Positions 49,724-62,000 of a stretch of 64,000 bases of DNA are shown piece after piece (position 1 is the stretch's first letter; each line of letters begins with the position of its first letter). The stretch is taken from assembly GCA_030141605.1 (NCBI GenBank), contig JAQGDQ010000200.1, positions 124,001 through 188,000 of the forward strand, given 5' to 3'. A model generated the notes under the pieces. That model was given only the letters and a program-made list of their open reading frames with translations. It had not been told where the DNA came from and did not search any database. Source of the DNA: Tubiluchus corallicola (lineage: Eukaryota; Priapulida; Priapulimorpha; Priapulimorphida; Tubiluchidae). Made by a program: the position numbers and the translations under genes.

Positions 49724-49945
49724 ACCACCGGACAGGTGCACTCCGAAACAAATTTAGAGGTTCTTCGGCAGCAGAAAAAAATCTGTAAAGTGTCTTCCAT
49801 AGTTAACAAGTCGCGAGCTTCGTTTTGATTCCATTTTTGAACCACCTGACAGGTACACTCCGAAACAAATTTAGAGGTTCTTCGGCAGCAGAAAAAAATC
49901 TGTAAACTGTCTTCCATTGTTAACAAGTCTCGAGTTTGTTTCAAT
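49724..49945 (-). repeat. In-frame tandem duplication, period 117 bp
   Basis: Copies start at 49724 and 49841 (period 117 = 39 codons) and are about 90 percent identical. On the minus strand both copies are open in the same frame, each encoding RDLLTMED-LQIFFCCRRTS then KFVSECTC. A possible acceptor lies just upstream (TATAGTTCAG before 49950) and a possible MOV10 donor at 50024/50023. It might therefore be an alternative 3' exon of MOV10, or merely a non-coding duplication in the 3' UTR. Confidence 0.6.
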
Positions 49946-50006
49946 TGCATTTCTGAACTATATTATACTATAAGCTTTACAAATGTTTTTGCTTGTTTAA
50001 TCAGAA

Positions 50007-53000
50007 CTATAGTAATAACCTACCAAGACTGATTTGCAATTCTGACAACCCAGTGAGAATTCTGTCTAGGCTACTCTTCAGGCTGTCCTCGATTCTAACA
50101 CCCCGGTAACCGCCATTATCCACACAGTGCTGCAGTAACCTGTAAGTTTTCAAGCAGAGAAGATGCATTTGTGAAACTGACACACAAGACTAACAAGAGC
50201 TTGAAGCACAGCAGCATCGGGTGGCAGAAAACTTGACATTTCTCCGAAAAGCATCAATTTTAAACATATTCTCTCTCATATAAAAAACCAAATTTCTCAC
50301 CTTTTTCTAAAACGAAAGTTGGAAAATTTTGTTCAGCATATCAAAAATCAAAACCCTTCAGATTTCGGCATAACTCCGATACTTTCGTACTCCCAGACCC
50401 TGGGGAGCAGTCAGACACTGATTTTTTTGATAAATAAGCCATTATCATAAACAAAAAAGATTTCTATATCTCAGATGAGATTAAAACCATTCAAAAGAGG
50501 AGGAAAAGTCTCTCCAATGCACTAAAAGATGACACTAATTTCCCAAGTTTGACAGATCTCAGTCATACACCTTGCAGTGCAGTGAAAAGCGGTTTAGGTG
50601 AAAAGTTTTTCGCAGCTGATTCAAGTCATTCACACACTCAATTTCAAGGTTATTTGGTGACTGTTGCTCTGTGCCAATCATAACAACTTTATCAGAGCAA
50701 ATTAGCTAATTTGTTTTGTTTTTGCTGAGACGAACATGTAGAATATAAATTCAAGCTCCATGAAGCATCAATAATGCATTGGAAAAAATGTCTTCTGGAG
50801 ATTAAATAGCTTGTCATTTTTCTAGACCAATATAGTGCTATTTAGATAACACCCTGTTTTGTGCTTTTTGGCAAGCTGAAGTGTTTTTTCCTTCTGCACA
50901 TAAATCCATCCCTATCAAAGATTGCCAATTGAATATTAACTAATTACGTGTTTTTTTAACAATTGCATACATGTAATGTGTTGTAAAACTTCATAAAAAC
51001 AAAAATGTGAATTATGCTGTTTGCTCACAAAGTCAGTAGTATTGCTGCTGTACAATATTCTGTACTGTACCAGAAATGAGTATAAACGTCATACACGGTA
51101 TACTGGCCGGTAATTTAAAACACATACCGGATGATCCGGCCTATCACTACATTTCCAAATGCAGAATTTTATTCACTATAGCTGGCAGTTTATTAAACAT
51201 ATTGGAAACACGTGACATGCATAATAAAAGTGATATTTTCATTTCTGAAATAAAAAATCACCTAATCCTAATTCCTAAAGACAATCGAATCGAGACTACG
51301 GAATCCAGACAATTCAAAGTGGCTTCAGATGGAGTTATATTCAGCAGCAGACTGTAAAATTTGTTACTGAGATGGAGTTTCTATTGCAAGTTAAAAAGGC
51401 ATTCAAAACTTACGCATTCCAGTAGGGATCACTGGACAACATGTTTGGATTTCCTACTACAATCAGTAGAGCTTTTGCACGGGTTACTGCAACATTGAAC
51501 CTCTAAAAAACAAGATGTCTATTTTAAGCAGCCAATTTTTTTTGGTAGACTGTTTAAGAAATTGAAAGTTTAAAAATTATGATTACGGGTACTACCCTGA
51601 TCATTAATATGCATTTAGACTAGGCACAAGCGTCATTTTTTGCTAATGCGAGAAAAGGAATGCAACTTATCGACTAGACACTGCAGTTTATTTACCATTA
51701 ATAAGCTATAGTCAAACATCGTTATAATGCCAACCTCACTTAATGCCCACATTTTTAGGAAACCGCGTTGTAATCCAAATAATAATCGTTGCAGTCCAAA
51801 GTAGGCAGTACATTGAGCTTCGACTGTATTATATATTATATAAACGAAGTTACTACATTTCAAATAAGGGCAGAGAATCACTGGGCTTCTCTTCTTTCAC
51901 AGCTGAACGATCATTGTTTGTTAAAACCACTTTTTCTATGTCTTTATTCTATTATTTGCAGAAATTTTCCTCTAAACTACTTAAACAGCAGACCACTAGT
52001 GCTTGTGATATGTTAATAAGTAAAGATGTGCAAACAGGAAGAATGGTTTATTCTTGCCATTCTTAAATTTAGACTACCTCTCAACTGCTGTATTGGTGTA
52101 TTATTTTTGTAGCTTCACCGGTATTTCTGACTCTTGTGTTTAAATTCTAACTAGTTAATATATAAATATATGGTGCCATTCAGGCTGAAAGCACCATAAT
52201 GTGCATCGAATTCCAACAGTCAAGATCTCAGGTGGAAAATAAACTTTGTTCACGTGGTCAAATGCAAAACAAAGAGCATATTTTGGAAAAATGTCATAGA
52301 ACGAGTCATTTAAGAACTCAGTTTAGTCTTAATAATGTTGCTAATATACACAAATTAATGAACTTGGAAGACCATAAAAGGTGCATGCATCTGCTTACTG
52401 TGCATCAAATAAATACCAAAGGTTTATGAGATGCAAGCATGTTTGTGCCGCATGGTAACTATCTAATGGTTTGGCTCCACTAGTTTTCTTGTTAACCCTA
52501 TTTTATTTTTGCTAGGAACATGAAACATGAGCTGTTACATGAAAGGAGGTGTTCAGTAGACTATTTGTTTCGCCTCAAACTAGCTGTAACTTTCATGCAC
52601 TTGCAATTTATTTACAGTTGCAAATGTCAATAAATGTCTACCTATCCACTGCTTAAATAGTGAAATCAGATTAGAAGATGGATTCATCTTAAAAATTTCA
52701 TTGTAATGCGACTTGAGTGGAAATAGCAAGTATTTCTATTTATGAACAAAAGAGAAAACTTTACCTTTGGACTGCGCAAGAATCCAAGCTTATAGGTTCT
52801 GTCCTCGTCCAAAAACTGAACAGAACTTCTTACAGTGGAAATGATCACGACTCGGCGTTCCTGACCCTGGAACTCTTCCACAGATGCGACGTCTATGTCA
52901 CAGATTCGTTTCTTCTCAAGAAGTTTCCGGATTTTTTCCACCTGATGTGAAGTAATTTATTAAATGGCGCTAACATCACCATCATTAAACATACATAAAC

Positions 53001-56000
53001 ACTTGTTGGGTTTTACACACATCCTCAGTTTTATTGCTGGGTGCAAGTTCTATTCACAGTTGAAACTCATCACGTTGGGGCACAAAGGCAAAGAGTAACT
53101 GTACAGAACAATTTATTACACCAAAATAGTGCCGAATCGGTAAAGAACTACCACACTCAATATTTAGTGTAATCCTTGCATGTCTGATAAGCCTGCAAAC
53201 TTCAGAGGTATGATTGGAGCAACTCGAAGAACTCAAGCTCTTCCAACACACGAACAAATGTTTTACAAGTTTATTTGACGAATATCAATCAACACGCATT
53301 CTTGGATCATCTTAGCCTGCTAAGCTGTCTTTCAGGACAGCTCTAATGTGTTCACTGGGGTGTCCACCGAGGTCTGGTGAATTTCGATGCCATTCCGTTT
53401 AACCGAAAAATTAATCCCAAAGTTAAAGGTTCCGATCACACCTCAAAACTGTAGGCTGCAAGGCTTTCTCTCTACATACGGCGGGCAAGACAGATTCTCC
53501 ATTGTTTCAGCTACACACTTTAATGTAATAAATTTGTCTGAGTTGTTCCTTACTGTTTTTTGTAGCACTTAGTAATAGGTTAAGCACCCACCTATAGGAT
53601 TATGAGAACCTTTCACATGTTGAATGCAAAATGAAAACATGTTTGAGACCTTTCAATGCCAATAAGTATGACTCACATATGAACATTGACCCACATATGA
53701 CCTTAATGAGTTACGGCCATACTTCACCAAGTTATATATTTATAATAGTCCTACTTGGTTTACTTTTTGGCTTCTTCAACGATACATAATCTACAGCCTA
53801 TTAAATAACGACAACACCATATTACACCCTTTTTATGCCACTTACATTGAATTACATTGATCTTCCAGTAACTTATAAACTGTGCAGGTAGGTGGAACAT
53901 AACTTCTTGCTGGGGGGAACAGAAGCCATGAATAAAAGAACAGACAAATTTTTTATAGCAAAGCATTGCTGAAGCAATTGCAAATCTATTATGCCCTTAC
54001 CACTTAACCTGTAAGCTATAGGTGTCTCACGGAGCGTCCATTCTTGAAGGTTATGACCACAGCTACGACTCGCTGAACTCGGAAGATCCTCAACAACTTA
54101 CAGATGTGTTTCAAATTAGTCTAATGAATACAAGTCAATAACATGTTCTTGGCTTGAGTAATCTAAGCACCCACTTTGTTTTTCAGAATAGTTCCAATGT
54201 GTTTTAGGACTGATATCTGCCGAATTTCCATCCCATTTAGTTCTGCCCCCAAAAAATTATATGCAGTTTTCAAGTGACCGCTCCAATCATAGACTTGCAG
54301 ACCACAGCTGTGAGAAGCACCAGAGGCTAACTCACTAAATTTTATGGGCATGATAGATTCGCTATTGTTTCAGGAATACTTTGATATAATAAACTGTTCT
54401 ATACTATTATGCAGTATTTTTGCAACTCCTCTAGCAAAAGGTTGTGTACCACTCTGTATATCTGGGTGAAAAATTGCCACTCTGGTATTATCACTCACCT
54501 GCCGTCTGTATGGAGAAATAATAGCAATATCGGCTCCCTTCACTTTGGGTTGAACATCTCTAGCTTGTAGCAAATCCTCAACGTAATCGACTACAACCTT
54601 AGCCTCGCAAGCATTGAAGAATGAAGGACTGCAACCTTCTCGCTCATCTTGCCCAGAGACACCATGAAAAATCAGTGGAAACCCTAGACGATATGCCAAA
54701 ATGGAGTAAAATATTTTCATAATTTATTTTTGACTTGCCATTCATCAATAAACTATAGAGTGGCAGTAATTCTAAAGTACAAAAAATTTAATGGTTTAGT
54801 TTGCAAAAGCCATAGGCCTATCCCAGAAGGAGATGAGAAAAGAGACGACAAAACAGTGACAAAAAAGCCTTGCATAACATGATATCACCGTACCTCGTCT
54901 TGGCAAGCTCGACCAACGGCAACATGATTCTCGTACACCGAGATCGGCGCAAGTTTGCAGTTCACTATCATAAAACAGCTCACTGGGAACTTTATGAATC
55001 TGAGAATGTGAACGATAATTCATCACCTAAATAGAAAAAAAACATGTATAACTTACGTACTAAGCACTATTATTAAACGGCTTGGGAGTTAAAAATAAAA
55101 AAAATTTTCCACAAAAAGTAAAATGCGGCTAGTGCAAACTTTTCAAAGTTACGAGAAAATTACTTCACTATTTCAAAAGTAGACGATGGATGTCTGCTTA
55201 ATATACATGCACATAGTATTTAATAACATAACTAACAAACACAAAAAATATTTTTTTATTAAACAAATGTAACAAAAATGTAAAGAAATCAGTTATATTT
55301 GCATACTGCTCAACTTTCACACAATTAAACTCATTGATAAGAACTTGAATAAAACAGCAAGCTATTAAAATTACCAATTTAGTAATGAATCGTGAATCGT
55401 AACCACTTTCGGGTCTCTGATACATCTCGCTGTACTTCATCAATCGTTCCAGCAGCGACATCCCTGTATGAAGAACAGTCATAAAATCCTTCTTTATATG
55501 GATGTTACGACTAACAAATTACAAGGTCAAATCACAGCTTATTTACAAAAAAAGGTTTTAAACACATAGAGACTGACAAAAAATTAAATATTTAATTAGT
55601 TGAGAAGCTGAAAAGTTATAAGAAAATAATAAACTCCTGAATTATGTTAAAATATGTTAACTTGAAAAGGCAGTAAGGCGAACCTAGATCACAGTTGATT
55701 GCAAATGGAGAGCGCAACACAGGACCAAGCTGATGAGGATCTCCAGCCAGCACCAGCTGTCCTCCATCTTTGGTATGCCCACTAATGTCAAGAAGAGAAG
55801 CTACAGCGATGACTGCCTCTGGTTCCATGGCGTGGCCGGCTTCATCAATGAACACATGCGTGAAGTGACCTTGTGGAAAGTTTGCTGAAACCAGTCTATT
55901 AAAACTCCCAAAAATTAATATATATAATACTGAAACAACTACAACAAAGCTTATAAGAAACTGTAGCATGATTTGAAAAATTTGCCTACAATATTTAATA

Positions 56001-59000
56001 AAATTGTTTCGTAATTCATAATAGATTTTAATATTGTATCAGTCAGGTTGCAATTAGAGGCTCCATTTGGCCAAGAAACTTAAAATGACAAATTACGAAA
56101 TATCAGTTTTTGTTATTATTTCTGTTTGCAGAACACATCTCTTTAGTGCTAAGCACCTTTAAACAGATACGACCTGTATTAACAAAATTATACAGCCATG
56201 TTCACGATCGAGAGTTTTCTGTCTGACTGCAAACTTGCTCGTGTGAACTGCTTTGTGAGTTACTGTCGATAAGAAATTGCACACTCTCAAACAACTGTTG
56301 TGAGCTAATTTTTTGTCTGGTGTTAATGTTTCTGCAAATATACAGTTAGCAGCTCTCATCAGTTTTCACAGCAGATAGAGGTAAGATCTACTTATTGTGA
56401 GAACTTGCGATGGTGCTTACCAGGAAACTTGTTGACAGTTAGCTCATGAGATATGCTCCATGAGTAGTCCACAGCAGTTTTTGCTTTCAAGTGTAAACCC
56501 ACTTACAAGTTTCTTGGTGAGAATATGCTCCAGTCTAAATGAGTCATCAAATCCCCATTTTTTAGAAGAACCTTATTTTTTAATTCAAAGAACATTTTTC
56601 ATAAATTTATTAAAATGATCTACAAAAATATCATTTACAAAATGCTGCATAGTAAATAGCTTACCGGCCTGCTGTGACCATAGTCGTGATCAAAATACGG
56701 TATTTCATCAGTTCAGATAGGCTCGGATAATAAAATTCTTCCCTCATTTTATCATAGTTGCTAACTTTCTGTTAGATGAAAAAAAACAAAAATGATAGAT
56801 ATAAAAATGATATTAAGTTTGCCTTCAAATATGGCTAACTTAAGTAACTTTGGCAACTTTACTTCAACAAATTAGTATTTCATTACGTCCATAAAGTTTT
56901 AGTCTAGTGTTACAGCTCTCCATCTAACTAATGCTTATAAGAAAATGTCGATGAAGAAGTAAATGTCGTTACACTAGCTAATGTAGTAAATTTCCAAGTC
57001 TATAAAGTCAAAGTGCCTCGGGGGTGTAGGGACTAGACCTATTGATGGAAAGAACAAGATCTGAGTTTGAGCCCCAGTTGAGGCACAAAACTTTTTCAGA
57101 CTTTGTAATTTAGTATTCTTTGTGTGTTTAATGGATTACGCCCATGTTAAGTTAACGGCTTTGTGAATCAAACTCAACCTTCAGGAATGTTAGAGAAAAT
57201 AAGTTAGATATTACACCAGTATCAGATGACAGAAGAGCCTCCTTGTTATGCCCCATTTTACAAACTGCACATTTCTTATCTGCATTTGATCGTAATTTAT
57301 CATATGATGAGTAAAAAATCAATATTAAAATACTAGCACTACACAAAAGGAACTGTAGAACTTCTAGTACTTGTACATTATTTTATATATTTAGTATTGC
57401 CATATCAATACCTTATTATGATTTGTGTTGTTGTAGTGTATTACAACCATGGAACATATGGTAAGCTCTGGTAACAAGCTCTGCATTGCTTTGAATTTAG
57501 CGTGCTTTGACCTAATCAACCTACTAAAATTTTTACATTTTCAACCTAGGCATTAAGTAAGATCATTGCATATTTGCAAGTAATGCATGTAGTGCATTGG
57601 AAATGAAAACTGCAGGCATTTATAAAAACCCTGTTAGTAGCAATGGCAAACTTCCAAAACTTACTATATACTAGTGGTTCTCCGGATAGCCGATTCGTAT
57701 CCGAAAATGGTGATATTCGCGAGATTTTGCAGGTATTCGTATCCAATATTATCCGGTAGTTATAAAAATTTGATATTCGCTATCCGGTTTTTGTGATGTG
57801 CAATTGCAAACGGTTTTCGAATAATCTAACAGCCGAAAATGAATAAATAAAATATTACCACAAAACTTAGAGATCGTTTTAATCTGTTTGTGTTTCAAAT
57901 GAAAATTTTACAAACATTTTTTGTCGTTTGTGTGTGACAATACGGTGTATTTTTGGGCTAGGTCCTTTAAGATGATAGATTAAATGAAAACGCTAAGGTT
58001 TGCAAACATATACTAATTTTTCTATATCCGAACTGATCCGCATATTCGATCCGAAATTAACTGACATATCCGACTATAATCCGAATCCGGAAGTCAATTT
58101 TAGGAAACATTCGATGATATCTGGTATTCACTATCTGGGGTGTATCCGGAGCAACACTACTATATACTACAGCAATCACAAGGTTCCTTAAATTTTGGCA
58201 TAAAAGCGAATTTATACTTGGGCATAACACATGAAAAATGCTTAACATAAGCAACTTAGGCTAAGAATACTCTTACCCGTACAACATCGGGGACGCGGTC
58301 CCAGGGTCGACTCTTAGAATACATACGGAACATCTTGCGAGGTTCAATATGGTTCAGTAATCGATGTACTAATAAATCAGCAGCACTATTAGAGGGGGCA
58401 CACACCAGTATGTGACTCTTTGGTATGCACCGATCCACCTACAAAAGACGATTCAAATTAAGATTTCTACATCTCGGTCAAATTAAGAAGTTTATGCTTT
58501 TGTTTGTAAAACTACAATAAAGCAGTAAACAAAGAAAAATGTTGATACAAAAACAAAATGTTCGGACAGGCATTAACATTTCTCATTATATTGTCACTCA
58601 GACAGCGCATTTTTAACAATGCTGCCCTCTTTCAGCACCACATGTGCTAATGGGCCGCACAGTTGGGAATTCATGTTCGCCCATCAATACCCCTGCGCAA
58701 ATCATCATTGCAACACATACGATTTGCAGCGCATTCATCATATATTGCAACAAAATAAGTAAAAAAACATAAAATTTTGTTTACTTTCGTTTATAAAAAT
58801 GTACGACTTTTACCATTTTCTTCATAACACGAAATAAAAAAATATCAATTGACAAGAAAATTGAGTTTCTTTTGTATAATGAAAACATACAACAATGTAA
58901 AACATATTTGTACGCAAATGAAGAGTACTTTCTAATCGTTCAAGGTCTCATTCCATCTATTGTAGGCACTGAGGCATTAACATTTATTCCCCTAAAGCTA

Positions 59001-62000
59001 GATTTTATAGAAGTTGTTGAACCCTTTACTTATTTTAGCTATCCAAGTTGTTTTTGGCTTGCCAGGTGGTTTTTTTGATGGTTTAAGGCATACTTTTAAG
59101 GCGATTCTTACTGATGTTTCTCGTGGTAATCTTATTCCTAATCTTCGAAACTAGACTTTTGAGCTCCAAGGATTTCCTTTCATTCTAGTGCATAAATCTT
59201 CATTTTTGATTATGTGTGGCCATCTTATCTTTAAATCTTTCCTTAGAAGACTTCTAAGAAACTTGTCAATCTGCTTTTCTTGAGTAATTATTAAACTCCA
59301 TATTTCTTAAAAAAGCAAAAAACCTACTACTAAATTATTTTATTTCACTGATCACCTACTAAATACAGCATACCTGTTTGACAGCTTCGACTACAGTCAC
59401 ACTTTTTCCAGTGCCTGGAGGGCCAAAGATTATGTAAGGTGCAGGGCGCGAAGTGCCAGCCACAATGTGCCTGACCGCTCGATACTGTTCTGCATTTTTC
59501 TCAAGTTTACTGTCAAAAAGCCTAAAACAAATGGTAACTAAACAAAAAGGGTGTAAAACATCATTAAGTACAGAGATTTTGATTTATTTTTATTCAACCT
59601 CAACAAATTCTTTTTAGTTGGGTGCTGGTGCTAATAATTTTAAAACAAGGCTTCGCAGAATAGCCATTCCTTTGAGGGAGGCAGGAAACAATCTCAAACA
59701 TAGTTCAAAACAATCTAACCTGTATAATACCAAAAGGGAACACAGATGTTTTTTAAAGAATGACTCATGTGACAGAAAATCTAATTTTGCATTCACGTGG
59801 CTAGTTCTTTGTCATCACATGCTTTTCGTCATATGCTAGTTAGTTCATATATAGCACTAGTGTCTGCATCTTGGGAACGTGTTGCACAAAGAGAGGTGCT
59901 GTACCTCTCTGTTCAGATGTGGTTTAGTTGTGATGTTGAGCACAAGTTCGTAAGCTCATATGTGAGCACAGTGGTAAATTTGAAGTTTAAATTTTTAAAC
60001 TTAAAATTGACAAGTTTTTGTGTATCACCCTAAATGCTCTACTGTATCAGCACACGTCAATTTCTGCGTCCACAAACATGTGCAACGAACTCATGCAGTG
60101 TTTGTGATGCTGAAAATTATATCCAGTTAAGACGTCATCATTAGCTGGACTCGCTTGCCATTAATTAGGTTTTTAACTCATTATTTAATTATCGGAAACT
60201 CTTGGGCATTACTGTAGGTGTTAAAATTTACAATTTTTATCGTACTTCAAAGTGGGAGAGGATACGAAAAACCATACTGTCTTCCTTTAAAGTTAATATC
60301 TTTTTTCATCTTACTGCTCTTAAAATATGAGAAACGACAAGCTTGTAAACCATTAGATAAACAACAGCATTGAATAGGGTGTTAAACAACTCAACGATGT
60401 TGAAAAACCCATTAAGATGCTACACAAACACCTACGATAACTTATGAGTACCAGTAACAGAATGAAAGGCACAAAAAAATCATCACGACTTACACCAACT
60501 TCTGTTCAGGATTACATATACAGGGCAGGTCTCCTGCAGTTTCTTTGTCAGGAAAAAGCAGGTCGTCTAGTGACTCTTCCTCAGCAAGTTGTACGGCACG
60601 ATGCATGAGGCGAAGCGGAAATCGATTGAACTCAAACCTGACATTAAACTTCATCCCTGCCACAAATTTCTTCATCAAACTAGGATCAAAATAAAATGAG
60701 GGTAACATACGATACGGAAAGCATCATTTGCTTAGTTACAAAGTAGCTAAAAGTGAGTGGAAGCCATCTACAAAATGCCAGTATCAAAAAACTGAATTTC
60801 ATAAAACCAGCACTTACGTATCACTAAAGCCCAGCCATACTTCATCCATACGTACATTATGAACAAACGACTCATACTCATGCTGGTTGTCATTCGCTAT
60901 AGTCACAAAGATTCGATCACCTTTTAGTATTGATGGCCTATTTTCTGCCAGTCCGGGGACCTGTAAAGGGTATGTTGTCATTACATGTACCAATTTTACT
61001 TTTACCAACCGTGTACAATATTATCACTAATCCACAAAACATTGCCAGCTTATGCATCCATGCAGCAATAGAATTACCTTAAAGGATGCCAGCTGTTAAA
61101 GAAAAAGCCATGTTTCTTGGGAAGTTTACTTATTTTAATATCTGAGAAAACGTTAGGCAGTTTCAGCAATAAATTTATGATAAACGCCTGTTATAATTAG
61201 CAAAATCAATTTAAATTCACAATCACTTCACTTTTTTTACTTTTGCTTTTTGATGAATCCCATAGCCCACTATGTAATAAAAACCAGTTATTGACAATAA
61301 TGTAAAAACTTCCAACTCGGCTAGTTAACGCCAGCAAAGAGATTATTTTAACAAGCTAAAACTGAACTCTGTAAGCTTAGTAACCCACCCAGCATCCACT
61401 GTATCCTCAGGGAATTCCATGCATAATTAGTTCTCTGTAATTATTATGTATAGTATTTACATATTTTAAGTATTTACTTTTTGAAAAAATAACCTTCGGC
61501 AGAACAACTAAATTTCTTTTGCATGTTTAAGCAAGGCATTTATTACGCGTATAATACATGGTAATTTCAATATTTCTAAGTGTATATTAAAAGACATCAA
61601 ATGTTGCTCAAGGGTTGGTTTTTTTCTTTAGTGAACTCAAAATGAAGCAGATGAAGTACACTTTGTATATTGATTATTCATTGTTAATTTATAAACCTTT
61701 AATGAATGTTACAATACCTTCAATGCTAAGAGCCTGGGGTTTTGGGCTTTCTTCATGGTAACATTGTGCATGTCATAATTGCGTATATCATAATTCATCT
61801 GAATCTCTTCAATGTGGAGGAGCAAACCAAATCGTTTATTGTAAACATCCATATGCAGCTGATTGAGAAACAGATCCCTGTTATAACAAATTATTACAAT
61901 ATACAAAAATTCAGAATGCGCTTTGATAAGCACGATTTTGCACTTGTACAATTATACTACAAATTAAAGACAAAAACATCGCCTGAAACTTGTGTACTTA

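Noticed and set aside
50024-50139. Shorter last MOV10 exon spliced at GTAGGT
   Set aside because: The frame reaches a stop at 50007 only 15 bases later in the unspliced form, which is simpler; splicing kept as an alternative only.
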